From Paenisporosarcina sp. HGH0030 (GTDB taxonomy: Bacteria > Bacillota > Bacilli > Bacillales_A > Planococcaceae), in the NCBI RefSeq assembly GCF_000411295.1, contig NZ_KE150423.1, positions 62,001-126,000 on the forward strand: a stretch of DNA of 64,000 bases, given 5' to 3'. Each line of letters starts with the position of its first letter. Position 1 is the stretch's first letter. A program made the translations under genes and the position numbers. Shown piece after piece: positions 1-8,436 of this stretch. The notes beneath the pieces are model-generated. The model searched no databases and was not told the origin of the DNA. It saw only the letters and a list, made by a program, of their open reading frames with translations.

Positions 1-1133
1 TCAATAATATGACCGAGGCCATACCCAAGATCAAAAGAGACTTGGGTCCGGACGCTCTTATTTTAAATACAAAGCAAATTAAAACAGGCGGTTACTTAGG
101 TTTTTTCAAGAAAGCCAAACTTGAAGTAATTGCTGCAGTTGAACCAGCACCAAGTGAATCAAAGCGAGTCGTATCAATCAAGCCTGAGATTCAAGCTTCT
201 GAAAAGGAAATGGACGAGGATCCTGAGTTAAATAAATCAGTAAGTCCGATTGATAAGAATGAGGGAAATCTGGATGAGCTGATGAGTGAACTGAAAAGCC
301 TGAAGCAGTTCATGTTCCAAGTGATTGATGAAGACCGTTTGCCAGAGACGTTAAAAGCACTAAATAAAAAATTAAATGCACAAGGAATTACCGCAGAAGT
401 TCAATCGGAGATAATGGCTAAGCTGATGCTGGTTTTAGAACAGCATCCTAATACCTCTGAAGATAAAATTAAAGCATTGGCTAAAAGAGAAATCATCAAG
501 TTGATCAATGCCCATAAAAAAAGACCGAGCAGAAGAAAAGCAGATATCATTTGTTTTATTGGTCCAACCGGAGTAGGAAAGACCACAACCATTGCTAAAA
601 TAGCGGCTGATTATTTGCTGAGTGAAGATAAAAAAGTGGGACTGATTACGTCAGACACCTACCGGATTGCAGCAGTGGAGCAATTAAAAACGTATGCAGG
701 CATTTTGAATATCCCAATCAGAGTAGTGGAATCTTCAGTCGACCTGAGTGCGGCTATAGATGATTTAAGCGGCTGCGATATCATTCTAATGGATACGGCC
801 GGCAGAAACTATCAACAAAAACAGTATATTGATGATCTAAAGCAGATGCTTCCAGACAAGAAGGAAATACAAATTAATTTAGTGTTGAGCCTTACCTCCA
901 AGTACGAGGATATGAAGAAAATCATTGATAATTTCCAAACAATTGTGATGGACCAGCTGATTTTGACAAAAAAAGATGAAACCAGTTCATCTGGTGCCAT
1001 CTTGAACTTGATTTATCATTACTCAATCCCAATACGATATATTGCCAATGGCCAAAATGTTCCAGACGATATTCTTAACGTAACCCCTGAATTAATAGCA
1101 AACTTCGTATTAGAGGAAGATGAAAATGATTGA
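1..1133 (+). CDS. flhF: Flagellar biosynthesis GTPase FlhF (5' end outside window)
   Basis: SRP-type GTPase that places the flagellum and helps assemble the export apparatus at the membrane. The open frame runs in from the window edge, and the first visible ATG (position 9) is internal, because the family's usual N-terminal 10-15 residues (basic, before the ELGPDA-like motif, here DLGPDA) are missing. Visible: the conserved start LGPDALILN, an acidic poorly conserved linker to about residue 90, then the NG domain with P-loop GPTGVGKTT (about residue 185 of the visible chain), the DTAGRN G3 motif (about 262) and a TKKDE G4-like motif (TKxD). It overlaps flhG by a few bases, as in Bacillus. Only the extreme N-terminus is lost, so function is clear. 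Confidence 0.95.
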   Translation, partial: NNMTEAIPKIKRDLGPDALILNTKQIKTGGYLGFFKKAKLEVIAAVEPAPSESKRVVSIKPEIQASEKEMDEDPELNKSVSPIDKNEGNLDELMSELKSLKQFMFQVIDEDRLPETLKALNKKLNAQGITAEVQSEIMAKLMLVLEQHPNTSEDKIKALAKREIIKLINAHKKRPSRRKADIICFIGPTGVGKTTTIAKIAADYLLSEDKKVGLITSDTYRIAAVEQLKTYAGILNIPIRVVESSVDLSAAIDDLSGCDIILMDTAGRNYQQKQYIDDLKQMLPDKKEIQINLVLSLTSKYEDMKKIIDNFQTIVMDQLILTKKDETSSSGAILNLIYHYSIPIRYIANGQNVPDDILNVTPELIANFVLEEDEND

Positions 1134-1983
1134 TCAAGCTAAAAAATTAAGGGAAAAAGTGTTGCAAAAGACACCCCAAAAAGAGCGGAGACAAACCCGA
1201 ATTATTGCCGTCACCAGCGGAAAAGGTGGTGTCGGAAAATCAAACTTCGCACTGAATTTTGCTTTGAGTCTTGTTCAACAAAACAAGAAAGTCCTAATTT
1301 TTGACGTAGACCTGGGATTTGCGAATGTCGATGTATTACTCGGCAGATCCAACAAAGAATCCATCGCTACCATGATCGAAAAGGATTTATCTATTTGGGA
1401 TATTATCGAAGAAGGACCGAATGGCTTGTTATTTATCTCAGGAGGATCGGGATTTAATGAGATGTTCAGCCTGGATGAAACGAAAATGAACAAATTTTTC
1501 AGTGAGTTAAGCTCGATACAAGGATCTGTGGATTATATTATTCTGGATACTGGTGCGGGATTATCTTATGAAAATTTACGGTTTATTTTAGCGGCTGATG
1601 ACGTCATTCTAGTCACTACCCCAGAGCCCACTTCGATAACCGATGCGTATTCCATTGTGAAGATGGTTCACGCGAAGGATACAAATGTACATATTAAACT
1701 TATCATCAATCAATGTACGAGTGATAAAGAAGGAAAACAAACAGCCGATAACTTCAAAAAAGTAACCGAGCAATTTTTAAATAAACAAATCGGTACATTG
1801 GGGTTTATCCCAAGTGACATAAATATTCCAAATGCCGTCAAAAAACAAATCCCGTTTTTATTGGCTTTTCCAAACTGTCATGCTTCACAGGCTATGCAAA
1901 ATGTGACAAACGAATTTCTTCAACTTCCTGTTTCTTATAAGCTTGGGATTAAAGGGTTTTTATTGAAAATGCTTTTTAAATAA
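1126..1983 (+). CDS. flhG: MinD-like ATPase FlhG (YlxH)
   Basis: Deviant-Walker ParA/MinD ATPase that partners FlhF and controls flagellar number and pattern at the membrane. The 285-aa product has a basic N-terminal segment (LREKV...RRQTR), the deviant Walker A GKGGVGKS near residue 32, the DVDLGFANVDVLLG motif and the DTGAG switch. The C-terminus ends in a hydrophobic/basic helix (GFLLKMLFK) typical of membrane targeting. Two in-frame ATGs exist at 1120 and 1126; I take 1126 because the GAGGAAG ribosome site at 1113-1119 is at proper distance from it and abuts the first. It overlaps the flhF 3' end, implying translational coupling. Confidence 0.95.
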   Translation: MIDQAKKLREKVLQKTPQKERRQTRIIAVTSGKGGVGKSNFALNFALSLVQQNKKVLIFDVDLGFANVDVLLGRSNKESIATMIEKDLSIWDIIEEGPNGLLFISGGSGFNEMFSLDETKMNKFFSELSSIQGSVDYIILDTGAGLSYENLRFILAADDVILVTTPEPTSITDAYSIVKMVHAKDTNVHIKLIINQCTSDKEGKQTADNFKKVTEQFLNKQIGTLGFIPSDINIPNAVKKQIPFLLAFPNCHASQAMQNVTNEFLQLPVSYKLGIKGFLLKMLFK

Positions 1984-2380
1984 AAGCAATGTTAAATGTT
2001 ATTGTTGATATTCCGCAAAACAGCTACGCTTTCCCTCAGGAAAGACATTAGCCGACCTGTATTCGGTCGATGTCTTTGCGACGAGTAACCGCAGGAGCAT
2101 AGGGGCTTCTACGCTATTTTGCTCCATATATCACTAAATAGTAAGCGATATACTATTACTGTTCTCTTTGATGATTGTAGTGGAAGACGGCGACTCCAGC
2201 GGGATAAGCGTGTCCTAGTGTGACCCCGCAGCGTAGTGAGGAGGCTCACGGACCGCCCGCGGAAAGCGTCCGTCTGTTTCTGCATCTCTACGCTAGCTTC
2301 GAAACATGAAAGTGCGTTGGAACGGAAATCAACAATATAATTTAACAGATTCTAAATAGAAGCATAAGGCATTCTTATAA
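1984..2380. repeat. Intergenic modular repeat, copy 1 (between flhG and sigD)
   Basis: No gene is visible here. The stretch from 2001 to 2336 is bounded by a perfect 9-bp inverted repeat, ATTGTTGAT (2001-2009) and ATCAACAAT (2328-2336). Inside lie a hairpin at 2041-2077 with AAAGACAT/ATGTCTTT arms, a module at 2078-2099 that reappears in reverse orientation twice at the end of the window (63834 and 63867), and a GC-rich half (2185-2275) with GCGACTCCAGCGGG, GACCCCGCAG, GAGGAGGCTCAC and CCGCGGAAAGCG motifs. Similar GC-rich intergenic blocks ending in AAATCAAC are, as I recall, widespread in Bacillaceae/Planococcaceae; their function is unknown. In B. subtilis this position holds cheB-cheA-cheW-cheC-cheD. 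Confidence 0.7.
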
Positions 2381-2395
2381 GTGGTGGTGAAACTC

Positions 2396-3172
2396 ATGTT
2401 GAACAATAAATTGTCTAAAGAAGAACTGGCCTTTTGGGGGAATTGGCAAAAACAGCGTGATCCACAAGCTGGTGAATATTTAGTCGAGCGCTATCTACCG
2501 TTGGTTGATTACATCGTTCAGCGATTTATGATCAGTTTGCCTAAAACAGTCGATAAGGATGACATTCGTAGTTTCGCATATGAGGGACTGCTTGATGCAT
2601 TTGATAAATTCAATATGGATAGAGATATGAAGTTTGAAACATATGCGTCATGGCGAATCAAAGGAGCGGTCATTGATGGACTGAGGCATAGCGATTGGTT
2701 ACCACGTTCCGTAAGGGATAAAGTGAAGAAAATCGAAAATGCCTATGCAATTCTCGAACAGCAGAAAAATGATTCTGTTACAGATGAGGAAGTCAGTGAT
2801 TATTTAGGGATTACAAAAGCGGAACTGAACAAAACGGTTTCAGAAGCGGCACTGTCTACCATGATATCAATTGATGAGACTGTCTACGATGAGGATAATC
2901 AGGTCGGAAAATATTCAATGATTGAAAACGATCAAGCGGAATCGCCAGAACGCCATTTAACAGCACAGATGATTAAAGAATCATTATCAAATGCGATTGG
3001 ACGCTTGCCAGAAAAAGAAAAGCTCGTCATCTCACTTTGCTATTTCGAGGAACTGAAATTAACGGAAATTGCGGAAGTGCTCAGTGTAAGTGTATCTCGA
3101 GTTTCCCAAATGCACTCTAAAGCAATACTTCGTTTAAGGTCAGCGACACTTGCAATACACGAAAACTATTGA
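2396..3172 (+). CDS. sigD: Flagellar/motility sigma factor SigD (FliA, sigma-28)
   Basis: Alternative sigma factor of RNA polymerase for flagellin, motor and autolysin genes. The 258-aa product aligns along its length with the SigD family: region 2 with ERYLPLVDYIVQRF, the DKFNMDRDMKFETYASWRIKGAVIDGLR block and DWLPRSVR; region 3 about 110-165; region 4 with the helix-turn-helix LTEIAEVLSVSVSRVSQMHSKA at the C-terminus. ATG 2396 is chosen; an upstream run of GTG codons (2381-2389) is in frame, but GGTGGTGA there more likely acts as the ribosome site. It is the last classical fla/che gene before the SwrB-like gene, as in B. subtilis. Confidence 0.95.
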   Translation: MLNNKLSKEELAFWGNWQKQRDPQAGEYLVERYLPLVDYIVQRFMISLPKTVDKDDIRSFAYEGLLDAFDKFNMDRDMKFETYASWRIKGAVIDGLRHSDWLPRSVRDKVKKIENAYAILEQQKNDSVTDEEVSDYLGITKAELNKTVSEAALSTMISIDETVYDEDNQVGKYSMIENDQAESPERHLTAQMIKESLSNAIGRLPEKEKLVISLCYFEELKLTEIAEVLSVSVSRVSQMHSKAILRLRSATLAIHENY

Positions 3173-3205
3173 TGTTAAAAAGGATAGAAGGATAAGGTGA
3201 TACCC

Positions 3206-3691
3206 TTGGACTGGTTTCTGATCGCGATGATTATTTTAGTTATATTGGTGAATATCAGGTCATTTCTTGTATTAGCCGAATTGAAACAAAAAAGGGCTCA
3301 AATGAGAGAAGATATAGACGCCATTCACGGAAGCATGGAAGAATTCGTGACGAGTGTGGAAAAAGAAAATGATGAACTTTATGAGAAACTGATCGACTAT
3401 ATTCGAGTAAAAGATAGTAAACTCGATGAGAGAATCCGAATGTTGGAAGAAAAACTCAACACCGTAACGACGGATAGCTTCGCTAAGACGTTTCCACTGG
3501 AGGAGCATGACGATGTAAAGCAGGTGTATCCCGAGGCGTCTGCAGTCAATGATCAGGAAAATGATAAAATGTTGAAATTGTATAAACAAGGTTTTTCTGA
3601 AAAGCAAATTGCCAAAGTATTGCAGATTGATCTGGGAGAAGTGGAGCTTGTCCTGAATATGTTCAAGAAAAAGCAAAGTTATCAAAAGTAG
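3206..3691 (+). CDS. SwrB-like membrane-anchored protein (DUF6115)
   Basis: Probable counterpart of SwrB/YlxL, which follows sigD in Bacillus and promotes flagellar export and swarming. One N-terminal transmembrane helix (WFLIAMIILVILVNI) is followed by an acidic/basic coiled coil to about residue 90, a linker, and a C-terminal helix-turn-helix-like segment (MLKLYKQGFSEKQIAKVLQI) diagnostic of DUF6115. That order equals the family's. The start is uncertain: TTG 3206 has an AAGGTGA ribosome site five bases upstream, while GTG 3197 would add three residues. Sequence identity to SwrB is low, so the name rests on position and architecture. Confidence 0.75.
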   Translation: MDWFLIAMIILVILVNIRSFLVLAELKQKRAQMREDIDAIHGSMEEFVTSVEKENDELYEKLIDYIRVKDSKLDERIRMLEEKLNTVTTDSFAKTFPLEEHDDVKQVYPEASAVNDQENDKMLKLYKQGFSEKQIAKVLQIDLGEVELVLNMFKKKQSYQK

Positions 3692-3706
3692 AATGAGGTG
3701 TTTCAT

Positions 3707-4144
3707 TTGCGTATTGGAATGCAAACGAACTTTTCAAACGACAGGATTTCAAAAAATGCAGTGGAAAGTAAGACATCCGATTCTTTTGCCAACATGATGA
3801 GAAAATCACAGACTAAATTGCACCTGGATTCTTTAAATCAATTAATGTCTCGTGTGGATTCACAAGGGCAGAGGCTGGCTAAGCAAAGAACCCTTGAAAA
3901 CCTCTTGGATTATAAAAACTTAGTAAAGCAGTTCATCGGGGAATCCTTAAGTTTAGGGTTGCAATTGTCCGAAAAACAAAGCTTCAATCAAAGTGGTGGA
4001 ATGAAAACGCATCAATTAGTGGAAGTGATTGATCAGAAACTCATTGAAGTCCAGGATGAAGTATTAAATGATGAAAATGAAGGTCTTAATACGCTTCGTT
4101 TGGTCGGCGAAATCAAAGGGTTGCTCGTTAATTTATATATGTGA
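3707..4144 (+). CDS. YaaR-family protein (DUF327)
   Basis: Soluble all-helical protein of about 145 aa. The family signature is clear: LDYKNLVKQFIGESL in the middle, VEVIDQKLIEVQDEVL, and the C-terminal IKGLLVNLYM that nearly all DUF327 proteins end with. The B. subtilis relative is YaaR, whose role is not established to my knowledge; its placement here, between swrB-like and PilZ genes, suggests a flagellar or surface-related role (inference). TTG 3707 after GAGGTG is the preferred start; GTG 3698 and ATG 3719 are alternatives. Spacing to the previous gene is 15 bases, consistent with one transcript. Confidence 0.8.
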   Translation: MRIGMQTNFSNDRISKNAVESKTSDSFANMMRKSQTKLHLDSLNQLMSRVDSQGQRLAKQRTLENLLDYKNLVKQFIGESLSLGLQLSEKQSFNQSGGMKTHQLVEVIDQKLIEVQDEVLNDENEGLNTLRLVGEIKGLLVNLYM

Positions 4145-4175
4145 TAGAAGTTAATATTAACTGGAGGGAAACGAA

Positions 4176-4535
4176 ATGAGCGAGAATCGTCGCGAGTTTT
4201 TTCGAGTGGTATTTCATCAATCAATCAACGCAGAAATTTCATTGGATGGAGCAATCTTCTTCATGCCGGTAGAGATTGAAAATGTAAGTGTGAGAGGCTT
4301 GAAATTCATCTCATCTATGGATATTCCATTGGAGAGACAAGTAACATGTCGTTTTGAAATTTTAGGTAGTCCTTTTTTATTGGAAGGATCTATTATTCGT
4401 AAGTCCATAAGATTGCATGATATTGAATACGGTGTTGGATTTGAAGTGAACCAAGATACTTCTTCTGAGTTATTTAAGCAATTGAACTATTATCAAATTC
4501 GTCAGCGTAAAGGAAATCCAATGGAAATGGATTGA
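4176..4535 (+). CDS. PilZ-domain c-di-GMP receptor protein
   Basis: A single-domain 119-aa PilZ protein. The two ligand motifs are both intact: RxxxR at the start (RREFFR, residues 5-10) and the N/DxSxxG motif as NVSVRG (about residues 37-42), followed by the beta barrel. It therefore should bind cyclic di-GMP (family knowledge). Position directly behind sigD and the SwrB-like gene suggests it adjusts motility, as PilZ proteins such as YpfA/DgrA do in Bacillus (inference). A GGAGGG ribosome site precedes ATG 4176, and a hairpin terminator follows the gene, closing the flagellar cluster. Confidence 0.88.
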   Translation: MSENRREFFRVVFHQSINAEISLDGAIFFMPVEIENVSVRGLKFISSMDIPLERQVTCRFEILGSPFLLEGSIIRKSIRLHDIEYGVGFEVNQDTSSELFKQLNYYQIRQRKGNPMEMD

Positions 4536-4556
4536 ATCATTTCCCGATTATGCTTA

Positions 4557-4593
4557 AAGACCCGATCAGGAATACAACTGACCGGGTTTTTAT
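4557..4593 (+). terminator. Rho-independent terminator after PilZ gene
   Basis: GACCCGATCAG / CTGACCGGGT stem with an 8-nt loop and a following TTTTTAT tract. It ends the flagellar transcription unit. Confidence 0.85.
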
Positions 4594-4702
4594 ATTTGCG
4601 GGATGCGGTGTATACTTGTGAAGGAAATACTTATCGTGAAAAAATAGATTGAGACGAACCTTTGTCTATGGAATTAAAATAATGCTTGGAGGAAATAAAT
4701 TT

Positions 4703-5044
4703 ATGTCAGTTTTACCAAATTGCCCGAAATGCCATTCAGCTTATACTTATGAGGATGGGAATATGCTGGTTTGTCCGGAATGTGCACATGAGTGGACGCT
4801 GGAATCAAAGGATGAAAATAGTAATGAAGATAAAGTAGTTAGAGATGCAAATGGAAATGTATTGACTGATGGTGATTCCGTAACCGTCATCAAAGACCTG
4901 AAAGTAAAAGGAAGTTCATCTGTTCTGAAAATAGGAACAAAAGTGAAAAGTATCCGTCTGGTTGATGGTGATCATGATATCGATTGCAAAATTGATGGTT
5001 TTGGAGCTATGAAGTTGAAATCTGAGTTTGTTAAGAAGAACTAA
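4703..5044 (+). CDS. Zinc-ribbon PhnA/YjdM-family protein
   Basis: A 113-aa protein with an N-terminal zinc ribbon (CPKC at about 9-12, CPEC at about 27-30) and the C-terminal beta-barrel domain of the YjdM family ([26 protein letters not shown]). The E. coli relative is annotated 'PhnA' for historical reasons only; it has no proven phosphonate chemistry, so no function is assigned. ATG 4703 is chosen because TTGGAGGAAATAAATTT precedes it; an upstream in-frame ATG at 4649 lacks a ribosome site. It stands alone between two terminators. Confidence 0.88.
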   Translation: MSVLPNCPKCHSAYTYEDGNMLVCPECAHEWTLESKDENSNEDKVVRDANGNVLTDGDSVTVIKDLKVKGSSSVLKIGTKVKSIRLVDGDHDIDCKIDGFGAMKLKSEFVKKN

Positions 5045-5063
5045 ATACAGCTTTGTTCAATGA

Positions 5064-5100
5064 AAAACCGCTTACTCCATTTAGGAGTAAGCGGTTTTTC
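5064..5100. terminator. Bidirectional terminator between convergent genes
   Basis: Hairpin AAAACCGCTTACTCC / GGAGTAAGCGGTTTTT with a short loop, A-rich on one side and T-rich on the other, serving both the zinc-ribbon gene (+) and the DUF899 gene (-). Confidence 0.9.
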
Positions 5101-5101
5101 A

Positions 5102-5692
5102 TTATAAAGATTGGATCATCTTCCCTTTTTTCACTGCCTTTGGGTTAAAACCTTCAACACCTGAATCTAACAAGTCAAAGAAGTGCCATGGTGAGCTATA
5201 ATCATCTCCAGGTCCGAATGCATCGTTTGCGACCAAATAAATGACGCCATCTGCTTCTTTTTTAAAGGTCGAAACTCCAGGATATTGGTAATTGTCTCTT
5301 TCAAATCCCATATCCTTTTTGAAACTACTTTTTATCGTCGAAACCATCGGAAATGGCCAATTTCGTTCTTTAGCGAACGATTGTTGAACTTCCGGAGAAT
5401 CTGGCGTAGCCAAAACAAATGGTGCTTTAAGTAAAAGATAATCGTACACTCCGACAAAACCATCCGCCCACATCGTGCAGTATGAACAGGATTTCCCCAT
5501 ATTGTGAACAACAATCAATTCATTGCAATCTCCAAAAAGTTCAAGTAAAGAAATGGACTGACCGTCACTTTTTATAAACTCGTAGTTCTTCACAGGAATG
5601 TACGGAGCAGCTTTTTTTAATTTCTTCAAATGTTGCTTTTTTTCCATGATTTCTTTCTCAAGTTCTTCAATCTCCGCATTGATTTTCAACAT
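5102..5692 (-). CDS. DUF899 thioredoxin-fold protein
   Basis: About 196 aa. The N-terminal 40 residues form a charged coiled coil (EIEELEKEIMEKKQHLKKLKK), then a thioredoxin-like fold with VVHNMGKSCSYCTMWADGF, where the SxCxYC motif sits where peroxiredoxins have their cysteines, and a C-terminal GVSTFKKEADGVIYL...PWHFFDLL block typical of DUF899. The biochemical role is not established; a redox function is only suggested by the fold. Met at 5692 follows AAAGGGTG; an alternative start at 5737 adds 15 residues. It is a lone gene transcribed against its neighbours. Confidence 0.8.
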   Translation of the reverse strand: MLKINAEIEELEKEIMEKKQHLKKLKKAAPYIPVKNYEFIKSDGQSISLLELFGDCNELIVVHNMGKSCSYCTMWADGFVGVYDYLLLKAPFVLATPDSPEVQQSFAKERNWPFPMVSTIKSSFKKDMGFERDNYQYPGVSTFKKEADGVIYLVANDAFGPGDDYSSPWHFFDLLDSGVEGFNPKAVKKGKMIQSL

Positions 5693-5944
5693 CCCGAGCA
5701 CCCTTTCTGGTTGGCAAGTAATTGATGTATTCTCCACAAAGGAAAAAATCTCCTTTACTTCACAAAAAATAGTTAATGGATGTGAGAAAATTAGGATTAT
5801 AGATTAGTTGTATATAGTGTGAAACATTTTTGGCGAGTGAGGATTTTTTAAAGACATGCAACCATTGAACCGAATTGTTTATCTAATCTTTTGAAACAGA
5901 AACAAGGGAATGCAACTTAGTCCCGACAACAGGGAGGTGTATGG

Positions 5945-6484
5945 GTGGTTAATATGAAAGCTTTGGTGAAGAAAGCGAAGAGCGGGGACGGTGAAGCATT
6001 TGTCCAATTAATAAAGCAATACGAAAATGTTCTTTATAGAGTAGCCAGTAAATATCTGAATCACGATGAAGATGTGGCTGATGCCATGCAAGAAACCATC
6101 ATGACAGCGTTTGAAAAACTGCCGACGTTAAAAAAACCGGAATATTTTAATACGTGGATATGCAAGATCTTAATCAATAACTGCAATAGCCTATTGAAGA
6201 AAAATAACAGGACCGTCCAACTGGTCGATATGGAAAGAATTCGAGAAAAAGATAATCCTGCTTTATTGAAAATGGAGCTGGAAGAGGAACTGTCTTCCTT
6301 GAATGCAGATTACAGAACGGCCATTGAGCTGTATTACATCGTCGGGATGAATATCAAGGAAATTGGCGAGTTTCTAAAGGAGCCCGAAGGAACAATCAAG
6401 TCACGACTTTCGAGAGCGAAAGCCATACTACGAATCAATCATGATAAACAAAAAGGAGTGATTGGCTATGAGCAACGAGTTTAA
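5945..6484 (+). CDS. ECF-type RNA polymerase sigma factor
   Basis: A 179-aa group 4 sigma factor. Region 2 spans residues 20-85 (YRVASKYLNHDEDVADAMQETIMTAFEKL, the -10 recognition part) and region 4 spans about 110-170 (SSLNADYRTAIELYYIVGMNIKEIGEFLKEPEGTIKSRLSRAK, the -35 helix-turn-helix). The start is GTG 5945 behind GGGAGGTG. The next gene overlaps by 17 bases and encodes a membrane protein with DUF4179, the common anti-sigma partner of this sub-group, so the sigma is probably held inactive at the membrane until a cell-envelope or osmotic cue arrives (inference). Confidence 0.9.
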   Translation: MVNMKALVKKAKSGDGEAFVQLIKQYENVLYRVASKYLNHDEDVADAMQETIMTAFEKLPTLKKPEYFNTWICKILINNCNSLLKKNNRTVQLVDMERIREKDNPALLKMELEEELSSLNADYRTAIELYYIVGMNIKEIGEFLKEPEGTIKSRLSRAKAILRINHDKQKGVIGYEQRV

Positions 6485-7475
6485 TGACGAGTTCGTCAAA
6501 GAAATTCCGGACCATGTGAGGCAAAGGCTGGATCAAACATACGAGAAGATTCGCTTCCAATCGAAAAAGAAAAAGAAACATAACATATGGATGAGAATGA
6601 CCGCAGCTGCCTGCTGCTTATTAATTGTCGGGATAGCCTCGACAAGTGAACCTGTCAAAGCAGCGATTTCTGGAATCTTCAAGTTCAACGACTCAGGAAT
6701 TGAACAAGCGGTGAATGCCGGGTTTGCAGAAGAAACCGATCAATCGGCAACGAATGAGAACGTGCGGATTACACTCGACAGTTACTTCTCTGATTACAAT
6801 AAAATTGGATTCAGCTTTCAGTTGTTGTTCGAGGATCCTACATTGTTAAGTGGAAAGGTAGAATGGATATCCCTAGATGTGCGGTTGAAGAATGGTGACG
6901 GGGAATATATTGTGGAATTTATTCCAGATACAAAGCCTCTATACGGTAAAAGCGATTATTCAGTTGGCGTGCATGTTATGAACCCGATTATTGAACAGAA
7001 AACTGGTATAGCCCAATTTGACACGGTATTTGATTCCACGGAAGGTAATTTTCCGGCATTGTCAAATGCTGTAATAGAGGTGGAAAGTATAAATGTACAA
7101 TATGCAAATGGAGAATTTAAAAAAATTGATGGTGAGTGGAATTTGCCATTGAATAAGGCTGCAAAACCATTTGAAGTCGTGGAATACGTGGCACGCGAGT
7201 CTGACAAGATTAAGATAGTAAAAGCGAATGGCAATCCAACATCCCTTTCTCTAACCATTTCTATAGATGGAGAACCAACGGAAACCCCATTCGCTATTAT
7301 GAAAGTGGTGGATGAACAAGGAATAGAATATGAGGCGGGTAGTACTAACATGACGGTCAAGAAAGGGTACACCCTCATTTCAACTACGTTTCCAATCTCA
7401 TCTTTCGTTCATGCGGAAAAGCTGCAATTAATCGTGGGGAACGAAGAAGTGGAACTGACCAAAACCAATGATTGA
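6468..7475 (+). CDS. DUF4179 membrane anti-sigma factor
   Basis: Type II membrane protein of about 335 aa. A cytoplasmic N-terminus of about 38 charged residues (the presumed sigma-binding part, ending KKKKKH) is followed by a single transmembrane helix (AAACCLLIVGIAST, about 43-58) and a large extracellular domain. DUF4179 covers about 45-130, and the rest is beta-rich. ATG 6468 with an AAAAGGAGTG ribosome site is taken over the TTG two codons upstream. The overlap with the ECF sigma gene indicates co-translation. What it senses cannot be read from sequence. Confidence 0.85.
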   Translation: MSNEFNDEFVKEIPDHVRQRLDQTYEKIRFQSKKKKKHNIWMRMTAAACCLLIVGIASTSEPVKAAISGIFKFNDSGIEQAVNAGFAEETDQSATNENVRITLDSYFSDYNKIGFSFQLLFEDPTLLSGKVEWISLDVRLKNGDGEYIVEFIPDTKPLYGKSDYSVGVHVMNPIIEQKTGIAQFDTVFDSTEGNFPALSNAVIEVESINVQYANGEFKKIDGEWNLPLNKAAKPFEVVEYVARESDKIKIVKANGNPTSLSLTISIDGEPTETPFAIMKVVDEQGIEYEAGSTNMTVKKGYTLISTTFPISSFVHAEKLQLIVGNEEVELTKTND

Positions 7476-7487
7476 TGAAGAGTGAAT

Positions 7488-7530
7488 GAAACCCTAAGTC
7501 CATGTTGTTTTGGATTTAGGGTTCTTTTTG
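7488..7530 (+). terminator. Terminator after sigma/anti-sigma operon
   Basis: AACCCTAAGTCC / GGATTTAGGGTT hairpin (one G-T pair) followed by CTTTTTG. Confidence 0.85.
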
Positions 7531-7621
7531 ATTTTGCAATACTACAGGCTTACATTTCGGTTCATAAATACGTGCCATAACCCATATAACCATAGAGAAA
7601 AGGATCGTGAGGGTGATTTGG

Positions 7622-8344
7622 ATGTCTTCAATTTTGGCGATGGGCACAATATTTACGGCGTTCGGTTTTGGTCTAGGGGGAATCATTGCTTGGGGGATTA
7701 GGGGACTCAAGAAGAACACCGATGCGGTTCTGTGTTTATGTGCAGGGTTGATTCTCGGGTTACTGAGTTTTGAAGTTGCTCCAGAAGCAATAGAGCTCGG
7801 CAATTGGTTTACTTTTAATGGAGGGTTTTTAGCAGGGGTGCTTTTGTTCAACTTTTTGCACGGGTTCTTCAGGTTTCATGTAGTGAGTGAAAAGGGTGGT
7901 AAAAAGCGAGTCGCATTTTACACAGGCGTGATGCTGCTGATCGGTATTTCCATACATAACATTCCTATAGGAATAAGTTTAGGTGCTGCTCAGGACACCA
8001 GTTTATCTCGTTCCATTCTACAAATAATCCTCCTGCATAATATTCCGGAGGGGATGATCGTCTTCACTCCATTACTTGTAGCGGGAGTGAGGAAAAGGGC
8101 ATTGTTGATATTTACAATGCTTGTTTCATTGCCAGTTGCGGGTGGTGCGTATGTAGGAAGTAAATTAGGGATGGATTATCCTCTTCTCTGGTCAACTTTT
8201 ATCAGTCTGTCCATTGGGATGATTTATATGGTAACGGTAAAAGAGATATTAATTGAATCCATTCACGAGGCAACATCCAAACAAATTTTTATACTGACAC
8301 TTCTTGGGTTTGGTTTGATTGGTGCTTACTTTGCGTTAGTTTAA
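7622..8344 (+). CDS. ZIP-family divalent metal transporter
   Basis: About 240 aa with seven to eight predicted membrane helices. The two metal-site helices carry the ZIP signature, HNIPIGIS (TM4) and HNIPEGM (TM5), where His, Asn and Glu bind the metal. Such proteins import or equilibrate Zn2+, Mn2+ or Fe2+; the exact ion cannot be told. The chosen start is ATG 7622, eight bases after GAGGGTGA; GTG 7607 is an in-frame alternative. It is a single gene between hairpin terminators, and no Zur or MntR box was recognised upstream. Confidence 0.85.
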   Translation: MSSILAMGTIFTAFGFGLGGIIAWGIRGLKKNTDAVLCLCAGLILGLLSFEVAPEAIELGNWFTFNGGFLAGVLLFNFLHGFFRFHVVSEKGGKKRVAFYTGVMLLIGISIHNIPIGISLGAAQDTSLSRSILQIILLHNIPEGMIVFTPLLVAGVRKRALLIFTMLVSLPVAGGAYVGSKLGMDYPLLWSTFISLSIGMIYMVTVKEILIESIHEATSKQIFILTLLGFGLIGAYFALV

Positions 8345-8388
8345 TTAATTCACACCTACTAGTAAGTACTAATAGTGAACCTATCAAG

Positions 8389-8417
8389 TCCCCGCTGACA
8401 GAAAAATTCAGCGGGGA
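8389..8417 (+). terminator. Hairpin after ZIP transporter gene
   Basis: Perfect 10-bp stem TCCCCGCTGA / TCAGCGGGGA with a 9-nt loop. The following T tract is weak (TGTTTGTG), so termination is likely but not certain. Confidence 0.6.
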
Positions 8418-8436
8418 TGTTTGTGATGGAGAAAAC

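Noticed and set aside
5800-5944. ECF-type autoregulated promoter before the sigma gene (GAAAC-like motifs near 5819 and 5893)
   Set aside because: No matching -10 (CGTC or similar) at the right distance could be found.
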